DNA of 51,166 nt from JAKJGA01 sp029554345 (GCA_035395685.1 DAOPBR010000017.1:1-51166); one strand, 5' to 3'. Counted from the stretch's first letter, positions 32,861-43,160 are shown. The notes: generated from the letters alone by a model not told the origin. Translations and numbers: made by a program.

Positions 32861-34737
32861 TAAGACTCCACATTATCCGTTGGTTTTCCAAAATAATACC
32901 CCTGCGAGTAATCGATTCCTATTTCTTTAACCACTTCAAAAACTTCTTTTGAATGAACAAATTCAGCAACAGTTTTTATTCCCATCTTCTGGCAGAATCC
33001 GACAATCGTTTCAGTTATAATTCTGCTGCTTTTATCGGAATTAATATTTTTAATCATCGAAGCATCAATTTTAATAAAATCGACATTCAATTCGCCGATA
33101 TAATTGAAATTTGAATAACCCGTACCGAAGTCATCAATGGCAATTCTGCATCCGCCGGATTTTATATTCTCTATGAATTTCTTTACTTTTGGAAAATTTT
33201 CAATTCCTTCTGATTCAACAATTTCAAATATTATTTTATTGCTGAGAGACTTCCCATGAATTGAAATCAAATCAATGATATACGCAACTGTGTCTTCATT
33301 CTGTATATCATCTACAGAAAGATTAACTGAAAATTCATAATCCTTGTCTTTGAAATATTCAAATGTTTTTTCCGACATAATTCTGGTAATCATTGAATAC
33401 ATTTTCGTTTTTTTTGCCACCGGAAGAAACATTGAAGGATTAATAATCTGACCGTCTTCCGAACGAAGCCTTACCAGAGATTCATACTTTTCTATCTTCA
33501 GATTTAAATTATTTATAATGGGCTGATAATGCGGAATAATACATCCCGCTCTTATTGATTTCTTTATCAGTTTTGTAAGTCTGATATTCTCTTCATATTC
33601 CTGCGGAATATTCATGGACTCATCATAAACCAGAAAATGCTTTTTATCGGCTTTTGCCTTCTTTAAAGCCATGTCAGCACGTGAAACCGGGCTATGCTGA
33701 CGCTTTTCTTTCTCTGATATAAATGATTCAGAAATAGCTCTTGTAATGCCGACTGTCACGGAAACATTCATATCATAGCCTTTATAGGCGAAAGAATTTT
33801 CGCTGATCACCGAAATAATTCTGCCGGCAAGAGCTGAAAGTTTTTCATCTTCGATTGAATCCTTTAAAAGAAGAGCATACTCATCCGCCTGAAGTTTATA
33901 CAACTGCATCTTAAACCCGGAAAAAGCATCTGCACAAATTCTTTCAAGACGCCTTCCCATCTCTAAAATTATAAAATCTCCAACTTCAAATCCGTATAAA
34001 TCATTATATTCCTTAAAAGAATCAATGTTAATGATAAATACTGCCGGATTTTTGCATAATTCTACATCAAGAAAAAGTTTTGTCCGGTTCGGAAGTCCGG
34101 TAAGTCTCTCGGTATAAATTCTCTCTAGTAACATTTTTTTTTCGCGTTCTTCAACATAAACCATCACAGCAAGAAAAGGAACAATCAACAGAAGAAAAAA
34201 GCCGTGCATTTTCAGACTTCGCCAGAGTTCCGCTTTCATTTGCAAGCGCAATGAGCAGTCATCGAAACCTGACGCCACAAGTGCAGTACGTTTTTCATCA
34301 ATATAGTCGTAGACGATTGTATAAGTGCACTTGTCGCTGTTTTTTAAATTCAACTGTCCGGAATATAAATATGAATCAAAAAGACGGTGCTTAAGCTGCT
34401 CCTTCAGCTCCATGCTGGAAGAAAGAAGCCCTGCCCTGTCTTTGTAAAACTCAAAGTCGTTAACTGAGTCAATTATAACAAGCAAATCTGCATCGCTTCT
34501 CTTTACGATTCTATCTGAATAAAACGAATATATTCCGCTTTTTAAAAAATCAGGATTCGCAAGAATTCCGCTCTTGCATTCACTGACCGTCAAATATGCG
34601 CTTTCAATCAATCTATTCTCATGAAGCTTTTTATTGGAAAAATAATCGCTGAGAGTATAAAATGAAAGACCGGCAAGATAGATTACAACAGCCGCTGAAA
34701 ACAGAAATCTTTTTCGGGCGATAAAACTTTTCATCAA
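32860..34737 (-). CDS. Membrane c-di-GMP phosphodiesterase with degenerate GGDEF and EAL domains
   Basis: 625 aa. TM1 about 11-29, a periplasmic region, TM2 about 175-193, a GGDEF-like domain (about 200-365) whose signature is LQADEYALL instead of GGDEF, then an EAL domain (about 385-622). EAL motifs look catalytic: KYESLVRL, SVNLS, FEIVESEG, IDDFGTGYSNFNYI, FIKID, TVAEFV and SQGYYFGKP. Expected to hydrolyse c-di-GMP, with the GGDEF part perhaps acting as a GTP sensor. It heads the tmk operon; no promoter is obvious. Confidence 0.9.
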   Translation of the reverse strand: MMKSFIARKRFLFSAAVVIYLAGLSFYTLSDYFSNKKLHENRLIESAYLTVSECKSGILANPDFLKSGIYSFYSDRIVKRSDADLLVIIDSVNDFEFYKDRAGLLSSSMELKEQLKHRLFDSYLYSGQLNLKNSDKCTYTIVYDYIDEKRTALVASGFDDCSLRLQMKAELWRSLKMHGFFLLLIVPFLAVMVYVEEREKKMLLERIYTERLTGLPNRTKLFLDVELCKNPAVFIINIDSFKEYNDLYGFEVGDFIILEMGRRLERICADAFSGFKMQLYKLQADEYALLLKDSIEDEKLSALAGRIISVISENSFAYKGYDMNVSVTVGITRAISESFISEKEKRQHSPVSRADMALKKAKADKKHFLVYDESMNIPQEYEENIRLTKLIKKSIRAGCIIPHYQPIINNLNLKIEKYESLVRLRSEDGQIINPSMFLPVAKKTKMYSMITRIMSEKTFEYFKDKDYEFSVNLSVDDIQNEDTVAYIIDLISIHGKSLSNKIIFEIVESEGIENFPKVKKFIENIKSGGCRIAIDDFGTGYSNFNYIGELNVDFIKIDASMIKNINSDKSSRIITETIVGFCQKMGIKTVAEFVHSKEVFEVVKEIGIDYSQGYYFGKPTDNVES

Positions 34738-34825
34738 TATACAATATTCCGGAAAACATAGGATCTTTAATTTATGCTAAAAAAGCTTGAAACCAAGTCA
34801 AGAAATATACCTTTTAAGTAAAATT

Positions 34826-34854
34826 TTGTTTGAAGAAAATAGCAACTTTATAAT
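34826..34854 (+). promoter_or_regulatory. Putative promoter of metF
   Basis: TTGTTT (34826-34831), a 17-nt spacer and TATAAT (34849-34854), 25 nt before the metF ATG, which has GGAG. Confidence 0.6.
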
Positions 34855-34879
34855 CATTACACCTTAACGTGGAGTATAT

Positions 34880-35743
34880 ATGCAGATTAGAAATGCTTTC
34901 GATAAATTTGCTGTTTCTTTCGAAGTTTTCCCCCCGAAAACCGAAACAGGAATTGACAATCTTTTTTATGAACTCTCATTACTGAAAAAGTTCAATCCGG
35001 CATATGTTTCAGTTACCTATGGAGCAGGCGGATCAACCAGAGAAAAAACCATCGACCTTTCAATGAAAATTAAAGAATCACTTTCCATAGAACCTTTGAT
35101 GCATTTTACCTGTGTCGGCAATTCTAAAAGCGAAGTTGCCGAGCATCTTGAAAAAGTAAAAACGCTAGGACTGACAAATATTCTAGCACTAAGGGGAGAT
35201 CCTCCTGCAGGTTCTGCAGATTTTATTCCTGCCGCAGACGGATTTGCTTATGCGAGCGAATTGATTAAATTCATCAAATCAAAAAACGGTTTCAGTATTG
35301 CAGCAGCAGGATATCCGGAAAAACACCCTGATGCACCGTCAATAGAAGAAGACATCCGGCATCTCAAAGAAAAAACAGACGCCGGTGCGGAAATTATCAT
35401 CACACAGCTTTTTCTTGAGAACGACAAGTTTCTCCGTTTCAGAGATCTCTGCGTCAAAGAAAAGATTTCGGTGAAAATTATTCCGGGAATTATGCCTGTT
35501 GTAACTCTTCCTCTAATTGAGCGCATGGTGAATCTTTCAGGCGTAATTCTTCCCCGCAAAATGGACGCCGACATTAAAAATGCTGACGGAGATGCTGAAA
35601 AGATTTTTCAAATCGGTGTCGATTACGCATCAACGCAGGTTGAAAATCTGATGAAAGAAGGCGTGCCGGGGTTTCATTTCTACCCTCTCAACAAAGCGCG
35701 CGCTATAAGCGAAGTTATAGAAAATTCAGGAATTTTAAAATGA
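34880..35743 (+). CDS. metF: 5,10-methylenetetrahydrofolate reductase
   Basis: 287 aa FAD-dependent TIM-barrel enzyme. Motifs: VSFEVFPPKTETG, YVSVTYGAGGSTR, NILALRGDPP, and GADAEIIITQLF-like DAGAEIIITQLFLEND. It reduces methylene-THF to methyl-THF for methionine synthesis. Usual length. The stop overlaps the next start by 4 nt. A T-box, SAM or B12 riboswitch is not visible upstream. Confidence 0.95.
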   Translation: MQIRNAFDKFAVSFEVFPPKTETGIDNLFYELSLLKKFNPAYVSVTYGAGGSTREKTIDLSMKIKESLSIEPLMHFTCVGNSKSEVAEHLEKVKTLGLTNILALRGDPPAGSADFIPAADGFAYASELIKFIKSKNGFSIAAAGYPEKHPDAPSIEEDIRHLKEKTDAGAEIIITQLFLENDKFLRFRDLCVKEKISVKIIPGIMPVVTLPLIERMVNLSGVILPRKMDADIKNADGDAEKIFQIGVDYASTQVENLMKEGVPGFHFYPLNKARAISEVIENSGILK

Positions 35744-36186
35744 AGCCGGCAGTTCTTATTCTCTGCTGTCTGATGTTATCAACCGGGATTTCGGCTGACA
35801 AAATTGACCCCGAACCGATTATAGTCCAGCTCTCTGAAGCCGGGTACGTCTGCAGACTGGATGAAGCCAGAATCTCCGTTCAAAAAAAAGGAAATCTTAA
35901 CTTTGAAATTTATGCAGAAGATAAAGGACTTATTCTCCGCGCTCATTTTCCGCTTTCGGAAAAAATCAAAACAGAGGAAGCCAAGTTTTATAAGCTTATT
36001 AATAAAATAAATTCCGAATGTAAATGCGCGAAGTATTATTCAAAAAACGGCAAACTGTTTGTAGAAGCATTTTATCCCCTCCCGTACGTAAAAAAGACCT
36101 TTTTCTTTTTTATGTCAGCATGGGAAGAAGATTTCGCAGTCATGATGAAAAACAATTCATCAGCTCTTGCCGAATTCGCGAAATAA
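35740..36186 (+). CDS. Small exported protein, YbjN-like fold (tentative)
   Basis: 148 aa with a signal peptide (MKPAVLILCCLMLSTGISA). The mature part alternates strands and helices: VQLSEAGYVCRLDEARISV, LRAHFPLSE, FYKLINKINSECKCAKYY and FVEAFYPLPYV. This resembles the YbjN/type III chaperone-like fold, but the match is structural and weak. Function unknown. Translationally coupled to metF, which may only reflect shared transcription. Confidence 0.65.
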   Translation: MKPAVLILCCLMLSTGISADKIDPEPIIVQLSEAGYVCRLDEARISVQKKGNLNFEIYAEDKGLILRAHFPLSEKIKTEEAKFYKLINKINSECKCAKYYSKNGKLFVEAFYPLPYVKKTFFFFMSAWEEDFAVMMKNNSSALAEFAK

Positions 36187-36198
36187 ACAGTTTGTCTT

Positions 36199-37299
36199 TC
36201 AATTAGAAAGAATTAAGGAAACTACCATCGCCGCACTTTTATGAAGATCGCTTTTCATTATAAATTCATCAGTCGTATGAACTTTTGACATGCCGACAGA
36301 CAGATTTAACGCCTTGATCTTCCTTTCATTAAGGATATTGGTGTCGCTTCCGCCGCCGCTTTTTTTGTAAGAAGGTTTTATTTTACATAACGCTGCGGCG
36401 CGCTCGAAATGAGAAATTATACTATCATTTTGGGATATTGAATATCCTGAATACTCACGGTCTGTTGAAATTACGGCTTTAATTTTACGTTTTGAACTAA
36501 CAGATTTTATTACTGAAACTATTTTAGATGTAAGGGCATCAAGTTTTTTCTTGTCGAGTGAACGGCACTCAAGTTCAAAAGTTAAATTTTCAGTCACAAT
36601 ATTATTCGCTGTTCCGCCATTAATCTTTCCGACATTCGTAGTCGTTTCAGAATCAATACGCCCTTGAGGAAGTGAATTTATAATTTCTGCCGCGGCATAT
36701 ATCGCGCTTATTCCTTTTTCCGGCTCCATTCCCGCATGAGCCGCCTTTCCCTTCAGGGATATCTGCATCACAATCTGATACGGCGCAGCTACGGTTGCAC
36801 TTCCGACTGTGCCGTCACTGTCAAAAACAAATGCTTTTTTCGCCCGAGTATTCTTGATGTCGAATCCTTTCATTCCGCAAAGTCCGACCTCTTCCGCGCA
36901 GGTAAACAAAAAATCAACGTCTCCGTGTTTTTCTCCGCTTTTATATATAACATCGATCGCTTCAAGAAAAGCAGCAACAGCCGCCTTATCGTCCCCGCCG
37001 AGAATGCTCTTTCCGTCAGTAAAGAAGCGTTTTGAATCTTCCATTACTTTTATCGAATCACATGGTGTTACCGTATCAGTATGCGCAGCAAACAAAAGAG
37101 TATCATTGCCGGAATTGCCTTTTAACGAAATCATTACATTAAATGATTTGCCGCATTGGAATTTTTTAAACGTAAGTTTCCGTTTTTTTGCAAAATTCTC
37201 AATATACGAAATCACCTTTACCTCATCCCATGACGGTGAAGAAATTGAGGCAAGTTCTTTAAAATATTTTTCAACACGTTCTTTTTTGATTTCCGGCAT
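36199..37299 (-). CDS. PepT-like M20 family peptidase
   Basis: 366 aa. Metal and catalytic residues of the M20 tripeptidase/PepT2 group: AAHTDTV, GGDDKAAVAA, CAEEVGLCG and FDSDG, with a dimerisation lid containing GKAAHAGMEPEKGISA and a final KVHTTDEF. Expected to remove amino acids from small peptides, using two zinc ions. Converges on the YbjN-like gene with a 12-nt gap, and lies 21 nt after lspA. Confidence 0.9.
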   Translation of the reverse strand: MPEIKKERVEKYFKELASISSPSWDEVKVISYIENFAKKRKLTFKKFQCGKSFNVMISLKGNSGNDTLLFAAHTDTVTPCDSIKVMEDSKRFFTDGKSILGGDDKAAVAAFLEAIDVIYKSGEKHGDVDFLFTCAEEVGLCGMKGFDIKNTRAKKAFVFDSDGTVGSATVAAPYQIVMQISLKGKAAHAGMEPEKGISAIYAAAEIINSLPQGRIDSETTTNVGKINGGTANNIVTENLTFELECRSLDKKKLDALTSKIVSVIKSVSSKRKIKAVISTDREYSGYSISQNDSIISHFERAAALCKIKPSYKKSGGGSDTNILNERKIKALNLSVGMSKVHTTDEFIMKSDLHKSAAMVVSLILSN

Positions 37300-37320
37300 A
37301 ATTTCTCCAGGCAGAATATA

Positions 37321-37812
37321 TTATTCTGCCGATTTCTTTTTTCTTTCCTGGATAAAAAACACAATCATCAAAAGTACCGCACCGACCACGATGCATGAAT
37401 CCGCAACATTAAATGCCGGCCATCTGGTGTTTTCAAATCCGACGTAAACGAAATCAACAACTCCCTTTTTTCCGAGAAGTCTGTCAGAAATATTTCCGCA
37501 TGCTCCGCCGAAAATAAGACCCATAGCAACTACAAAAATCTTCGTTTTGTTCTTTTCAAAATAATAAAAAACTACAAGCGCGGCAAGCACGATAAAAGAT
37601 ACAATCAGAAAGAAATTTTTGTATCCCTGAAGAATGCCGAAAACTCCGCCTTCATTGTAGATTCTTGTAAACTGGACAAAAGAACCGATTACATCGATTC
37701 TTTCTCCCATCATTATGTGTTTTTCAACGAGTATTTTCGTAAAAACATCCACGACTAGAGCAGTGAACGCAATAACGCCCACAAGAATATGTTTTTTCAT
37801 CATCACTTTCAT
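37321..37812 (-). CDS. lspA: Lipoprotein signal peptidase
   Basis: 163 aa, four transmembrane helices. Motifs TRIYNEGGVFGI and the catalytic-aspartate regions GNISDRLLG and FNVADSCI are present. It cleaves prolipoproteins such as the znuA product and the two ligand-binding lipoproteins. The ATG overlaps the ileS stop by 4 nt with a ribosome-binding GGAG inside ileS. Confidence 0.95.
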   Translation of the reverse strand: MKVMMKKHILVGVIAFTALVVDVFTKILVEKHIMMGERIDVIGSFVQFTRIYNEGGVFGILQGYKNFFLIVSFIVLAALVVFYYFEKNKTKIFVVAMGLIFGGACGNISDRLLGKKGVVDFVYVGFENTRWPAFNVADSCIVVGAVLLMIVFFIQERKKKSAE

Positions 37813-40571
37813 TTAGTCATCTCCTTGACCGCTGATGCACAGCGTTTACATAATTCAGGATGCTCGGGATCATCCCCGAGTTTTTCGAAATAATTCCAGC
37901 AGCGGACGCATTTTTTGCCGTCGGCTTTTCCGGCTTTGATAAAACAGAAATCATATTTTTCGAGACCTTCACTTTTCTCTGCGACATCGACTCTGCAAAC
38001 CTGAAAGAATCTGGTTACATCTTCGATCTTTTCTTTCATCATCGAAGAAAGAGCAGCATCTTCAACATAAATTTCAACTTTTGCTTCAATGGATTTTCCG
38101 ATCAGATTCTTCTTTCTCTGGTCTTCAAGAGCCTTCATCAGATCTTTTTTTACATTAACCAGTTTGTTGATGCGCTCTTCCACTTCAGAATTATTATAAA
38201 CGGAATTCAGCTCATAATACTTTTCAGAATGAATAGTCCCTTTATTATCTCCGAACTGCCATATCTCTTCCGCTGTAAATGCGAGAATAGGAGCCGAAAG
38301 CCTGAGAAGAGTATTGAATATCTCATAGATTACTGTCTGCTCAGCTCTGCGCTTAGGAGAATTTTTAGATTCGGTATAAAGAATATCTTTCGAGTTATCA
38401 AAATAAACCGAAGAAAGATCAACTGCACAGAAATTCAAAAGCTTTCTGTAAACTAAATGAAACTCGAATTTTTCATAAGAATCAATGCATTCTTTGTTGA
38501 GTTTATAAAGATTATTGAGAATCCATTTTGAAATTTCCGAAAGATCCTTATAATCCGCCTTATGTTTTGAAGGATCAAAATCCGAAATATTTCCGATCAG
38601 AAACTTGAAGGTATTTCTTATTTTTCTGTACGAATCGGCAATCTGCTTCATCATATCGAAACCGATTCTAAGATCGTTTCGGTAATCTTCGGAAGCCACC
38701 CATAGACGCAGAACATCCGCTCCGTACTGGCTGATAATCTTTTCAGGCGGAACAACATTGCCGATCGATTTACTCATCGCCTTACCGTTCTCATCGAGAA
38801 CAAAACCATGAGTCAGAACAGTCTTAAAAGGAGCCTTTCCTTTGAGTGCTACCGCAGGCCAAAGTGAAGACTGAAACCATCCGCGGTGCTGATCGCTTCC
38901 TTCAAGATAAAGATCTGCCGGCCATGAAAGTTTTTCTCTTTTATCAAGTACGGCAAAATGCGATACACCGGAATCAAACCATACATCAAGAATATCATAT
39001 TCTTTTTCAAAAGTATCGTTTCCGCAAGAGCATTTAAGCCCTTCAGGAATAAGATTCTTCACGTCTTCCGTATACCAGATATCAATACCTTTCTTTTCTG
39101 CAAGTTCGGCAAAATGAAAAATAGATTCGGCAGTGGTTGAATTCTTTCCGCACTTAGCACACTTGACAGAAGGAATCGGAACTCCCCATGAACGCTGGCG
39201 CGAAAGACACCAGTCAGGACGCGTTTCAACCATTCCTCTGAACCGCGACTCTCCCCATTTGGGAATCCATTTTGTTTCATCAACGGAAGCTATTCCTTTC
39301 TTTCTGAGATCATTTGCATCTATTCCGAGAAACCACTGTTCTGTTGCTCTAAAAATAAGAGGCTTCTTGCATCTCCAGCAATGCGGATATGAATGTTCTA
39401 TTTTCGCGGAGGAAATCAGCGAACCGTCGTTTCTGAGCTTTTCAACTATTTTATCATTAGCGGCAAAAACCTTTTCGCCCTGCATTTCTGAATAATCATT
39501 TGTATATCGGCCCTGATGATCGACAGGACAGAAAACATCCAGTCCGAACTGAAGACCGACGATATAGTCTTCCATACCATGACCCGGTGCGGTATGAACA
39601 ATACCTGTTCCGGCTTCAAGTGTTACGTGGCTTCCGAAAATCACTTTCGATTCGCGTTTTATGAAAGGATGATTGACCTTCAAGGCGGCGACGGTTTCTT
39701 TATCTGCTTTTACGGATTTTTCCCTTTTCAAACTGTTATCAGATTCAAATTTTTCAACAAGGCCGTCGGCAAGAAGATACCACTCGTTTCCGAATTTATA
39801 GAAGGAATAGTCAAAATCAGGATGCAGACATACGGCAAGATTCGCAGGAAGAGTCCATGGAGTAGTTGTCCATATAACGGCAAATGCCGTGGAATCAACT
39901 CCTTCAAGATTGAGAGAAGATTTCTCTATCGGAAATTTCACATAAACAGACTCTGAAGTATGATTTCCATATTCAACTTCTGCTTCAGCAAGAGCCGTTT
40001 CGCATGAAGGGCACCAGTAAATCGGTTTCTTTCCTTTATAGATATATCCCTGCTGAAAAAGTTCACCGAACTTACGCGCGATAGTCGCTTCATAATCATT
40101 CGACATTGTAAGATAAGGATTCTCGTAATCGGCAAAAACACCCAATCGTTTGAATTCTTCACGCTGGATATCAATAAACTCTTTCGCGTACTCGCGGCAC
40201 TTCGTACGGATTTCTGCCTTGCTCATAGAACGGGCTTTTTCGCCGAGCTGTTTGCCGACCTGAAGTTCAATAGGCAGACCGTGACAATCCCACCCGGGAA
40301 CGTAAGGAGAACGGAAACCCGACATAGTCTTATGCTTTATAATAATATCTTTGAGAATTTTATTAAGCGCGTGGCCGATATGGATGTGTCCATTGGCATA
40401 TGGAGGCCCGTCATGAAGAATGTATGACGGCGAATCTTTTCTTTCGTCCTGAATCTTATTGTAAGTGTCTTCTTCATTCCATCTTTTTAATATTCCCGGC
40501 TCCCGGTTGGGAAGATCCGCTTTCATAGGAAAATCTGTTTCAGGCAGATTAACGGTTTTTGAATAATCCAT
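37809..40571 (-). CDS. ileS: Isoleucyl-tRNA synthetase
   Basis: 920 aa class I synthetase. HIGH motif in PPYANGHIHIGHALNKI (about 54-70), editing domain with TTPWTLPANLAVCLHPD, KMSKS-type GKAMSKSIGN (about 600-609), and a C-terminal zinc finger CVRCWNYF with CKRCAS. Bacterial-type architecture. I see no T-box leader. AAGGGG precedes the ATG; a TTGACA lies at 40635-40630 on the minus strand without a well-placed -10. Confidence 0.97.
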   Translation of the reverse strand: MDYSKTVNLPETDFPMKADLPNREPGILKRWNEEDTYNKIQDERKDSPSYILHDGPPYANGHIHIGHALNKILKDIIIKHKTMSGFRSPYVPGWDCHGLPIELQVGKQLGEKARSMSKAEIRTKCREYAKEFIDIQREEFKRLGVFADYENPYLTMSNDYEATIARKFGELFQQGYIYKGKKPIYWCPSCETALAEAEVEYGNHTSESVYVKFPIEKSSLNLEGVDSTAFAVIWTTTPWTLPANLAVCLHPDFDYSFYKFGNEWYLLADGLVEKFESDNSLKREKSVKADKETVAALKVNHPFIKRESKVIFGSHVTLEAGTGIVHTAPGHGMEDYIVGLQFGLDVFCPVDHQGRYTNDYSEMQGEKVFAANDKIVEKLRNDGSLISSAKIEHSYPHCWRCKKPLIFRATEQWFLGIDANDLRKKGIASVDETKWIPKWGESRFRGMVETRPDWCLSRQRSWGVPIPSVKCAKCGKNSTTAESIFHFAELAEKKGIDIWYTEDVKNLIPEGLKCSCGNDTFEKEYDILDVWFDSGVSHFAVLDKREKLSWPADLYLEGSDQHRGWFQSSLWPAVALKGKAPFKTVLTHGFVLDENGKAMSKSIGNVVPPEKIISQYGADVLRLWVASEDYRNDLRIGFDMMKQIADSYRKIRNTFKFLIGNISDFDPSKHKADYKDLSEISKWILNNLYKLNKECIDSYEKFEFHLVYRKLLNFCAVDLSSVYFDNSKDILYTESKNSPKRRAEQTVIYEIFNTLLRLSAPILAFTAEEIWQFGDNKGTIHSEKYYELNSVYNNSEVEERINKLVNVKKDLMKALEDQRKKNLIGKSIEAKVEIYVEDAALSSMMKEKIEDVTRFFQVCRVDVAEKSEGLEKYDFCFIKAGKADGKKCVRCWNYFEKLGDDPEHPELCKRCASAVKEMTK

Positions 40572-40678
40572 AGCAGGCCCCTTCTCGATACAAAATAACT
40601 CAGCATAAGACTTTTTTTAAGAGGGCATTTGTCAATATATTTTTGGAAAGACGAGATTTCAATCTGTATGAATTTTAT

Positions 40679-40707
40679 TTGCTATCGTAAGAATTAACAG
40701 ATAGAAT
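40679..40707 (+). promoter_or_regulatory. Putative promoter of the hybrid kinase gene
   Basis: TTGCTA (40679-40684), a 17-nt spacer and TAGAAT (40702-40707), 30 nt before the chosen ATG. Confidence 0.5.
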
Positions 40708-40737
40708 TAAAAGCTTTCCGAAATGATTGGAGCAGTT

Positions 40738-42657
40738 ATGCGGATTGAAAAATTACTGAAAGAAGTATCAGCTATCGAAACAAATCCTTTCACTATAACT
40801 CCCTTAAAAGCGGCAATTCTTTTTGCCGCAGCAGCTCTCTATTTTATTTCATTTATTACCAAACCGGTATCTCCGCCTTATATTGCAGGATTATTTGCTC
40901 AAGCTGAAGTTCTGATATCCGTTTATATAACAGTAAAAGTACAGCGAATTGGATATTACGTATCCTTATGTTTCAATCTTTTATCTTTCTTCGCCGCACT
41001 CAATGCCGTATTTCTTTCAAACATTCACGAAACAATTCCCGGGATAGCGGTTCCTTTATCAACAATAATCATCACATCATTGATTGCCTATAAAGCCAAG
41101 TTAATGAACCGCGCACATTTCCGTTTAATGAAACAGCATAAAGAATTAGTAACTGCTAAATCAGAAGCAGAGAAAGCAAACCGCGTAAAAAGCGACTTTC
41201 TTTCATCAATGAGCCACGAGATACGCACCCCGCTTAACAATATTCTCGGATACATCGAACTTATTTCTCTCGGCGATCTTGACGAAACCCAGAAAGAATA
41301 TCTAACAATAATTGAAACAAGCTCTAAAAATCTTGTGCGTATAATAAACGATATACTCGATTTTTCCAAAATAGAGCATAAAAAGTTCAGAATAATCTCT
41401 GAACCCTTCGATCCTGTTGAAACAATAAATCATACCATCAGACTTTTCGAACTCACCACCCTTAGAAAAAATATTCTTCTCGATTTCAAACACAATCATG
41501 TTCCTCATTGTATCGGTGATTCGCTTAGACTTCATCAGGTAATATTGAATCTCGTCGCAAATTCCGTAAAATTCACTCCAACCGGCGGATATATTAAAGT
41601 TGAACTAACAGCTGAAACTGAAAACTCTTCAGCAACTCTTAATATATCAGTGAGCGACACTGGGATGGGGATTCCTCTGGAAAAACAAAAAAATATTTTC
41701 GATCCGTTTGAACAAGTCGATCCTTCAGTTCCGCTGAATTTCGGAGGAACCGGACTCGGACTCGCCGTCAGCTGGAACATTGTAAATCTGATGGGAGGAA
41801 ATCTTTCAGTAGATAGCGAATTAGGTAAAGGAAGCCGATTCTTTTTTTCACTTAAACTTCCGGTTGCGCCGAAGGAGGAATTTATGGCTGAGACTCAAAT
41901 CCGGAGTTTCTCTGAAACAATAAGTCCAATACACGCTCTGATTGCCGAAGACACAACTGAATCGCGCGAGCTTTTGATAAAAATGCTCAGTATACTCGGA
42001 ATTACATGTGACGCCGCCTCAAACGGAAAAGAAGCTTACGAGCTATTCAAGAAGAAACACTATGACACAGTTATCCTTGACGGATATATGCCCGAAATGG
42101 ACGGAATGACCGCAGCTCAAAAAATCCGCGATCATGAAAAAGAAAATTCAAAAAAAAGAACTCCCATAATAGCTCTAAGCGCCCGAGCTCTTTCTTCCGA
42201 ACGGGATGAATTTATTAAAGCCGGAGCGGATCATTTTATCGTTAAACCAGTTTCCTTTGAAACATTGTCCGATGGACTTTCGCGTTTTGTCCGGCATGAT
42301 CTCAATTCAAAGATAATGAAACCTGATAATGGAGCTTTCTTCGCAAAACTCTCTGCATTCCTCGGTATACCCGAGACGAGCGTCACCTCTGTTTTTGATG
42401 GCTTTAAAAATTCTACTTTGCCGCAATATATCAATGAAATAAAAAATGCCCTAAATCCGCTTGAAAGAGATAAGCTTATGCGAGCGGCGCATAAACTAAA
42501 AGGTGCTTCTTCATCTCTTCTTCTTGAAAATCTGGCATCGATAAGCTCTTTGCTGGAAGAATCTTCAAAATCCGGAAATCCGGAAGAAATCAGAACTCAC
42601 GCAGAAAAATTATTTATCGAATCGGAGAATGTTTCTAAACAAAGTTTTACAAATTAA
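40738..42657 (+). CDS. Hybrid sensor histidine kinase with receiver and HPt domains
   Basis: 639 aa starting MRIEKLLKEV; an ATG 15 nt earlier is less likely because GGAG precedes this one. Four to five helices (about 23-118) form a membrane sensor without a large periplasmic domain. Then come HisKA (FLSSMSHEIRTPLNNILGYI), HATPase (VILNLVANSVKFTP, SDTGMGIP, GGTGLGLAVS), a receiver (ALIAEDTTE, VILDGYMPEMDG, FIVKPVS) and a C-terminal HPt domain (AAHKLKGASSSLL). This BarA-like chain holds a complete phosphorelay except the output regulator; the next gene is a single-domain receiver. Confidence 0.93.
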   Translation: MRIEKLLKEVSAIETNPFTITPLKAAILFAAAALYFISFITKPVSPPYIAGLFAQAEVLISVYITVKVQRIGYYVSLCFNLLSFFAALNAVFLSNIHETIPGIAVPLSTIIITSLIAYKAKLMNRAHFRLMKQHKELVTAKSEAEKANRVKSDFLSSMSHEIRTPLNNILGYIELISLGDLDETQKEYLTIIETSSKNLVRIINDILDFSKIEHKKFRIISEPFDPVETINHTIRLFELTTLRKNILLDFKHNHVPHCIGDSLRLHQVILNLVANSVKFTPTGGYIKVELTAETENSSATLNISVSDTGMGIPLEKQKNIFDPFEQVDPSVPLNFGGTGLGLAVSWNIVNLMGGNLSVDSELGKGSRFFFSLKLPVAPKEEFMAETQIRSFSETISPIHALIAEDTTESRELLIKMLSILGITCDAASNGKEAYELFKKKHYDTVILDGYMPEMDGMTAAQKIRDHEKENSKKRTPIIALSARALSSERDEFIKAGADHFIVKPVSFETLSDGLSRFVRHDLNSKIMKPDNGAFFAKLSAFLGIPETSVTSVFDGFKNSTLPQYINEIKNALNPLERDKLMRAAHKLKGASSSLLLENLASISSLLEESSKSGNPEEIRTHAEKLFIESENVSKQSFTN

Positions 42658-42764
42658 CCAAGGCAAATTATTTGACTTTTATATCAAATTGAACGATCAT
42701 ATCTAATGAACAAAACAGCAGCTTGCTTAATCCGCCCAACTCATGCTTTTATTCGGGAGGAATA

Positions 42765-43160
42765 ATGAAGATTTTAATCGTAGATGACGATTTTGTCTGC
42801 CGCAATCTTCTTCTTGCTATGGTGAAAGATTACGGCGAGTGCGATGTAGCAATTAATGGAAAAGAAGCGATTTCTGCAGTCAAAAATTCAATCGAAAACA
42901 AAACACCTTACAACCTCATCTTCCTGGACATCATGCTCGAAGAGATTGACGGTCATGAAGTTTTAAAACGAATTCGCGATATCGAAAGCAATTTTAATAT
43001 AGGCGGTCTAGACGGCGCAAAAATCATCATGACTACAATTCTCGACGACTTTGCCAGCATTAAGACAGCTTTCGCCGGTCAGTGTGAAGGATATATTGTA
43101 AAACCTATAACCAAAGATAAAGTAGATAAACAGCTTAAGGATCTTAAGCTTATCAGGTAA
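42765..43160 (+). CDS. Single-domain response regulator (CheY-like)
   Basis: 131 aa from MKILIVDDD with GGAGG just upstream; the frame extends further 5' without a ribosome site. Receiver residues are intact: the DDD acidic cluster, phosphoacceptor in LIFLDIML, T in MTTI and K in IVKPIT. No output domain. Likely the last receiver of the phosphorelay starting at the hybrid kinase, perhaps acting by protein contact. Confidence 0.92.
   Translation: MKILIVDDDFVCRNLLLAMVKDYGECDVAINGKEAISAVKNSIENKTPYNLIFLDIMLEEIDGHEVLKRIRDIESNFNIGGLDGAKIIMTTILDDFASIKTAFAGQCEGYIVKPITKDKVDKQLKDLKLIR

Noticed and set aside
40572..40737. T-box riboswitch expected upstream of ileS
   Set aside because: The upstream region is short, and I see no specifier hairpin, T-box sequence or terminator/antiterminator pair.
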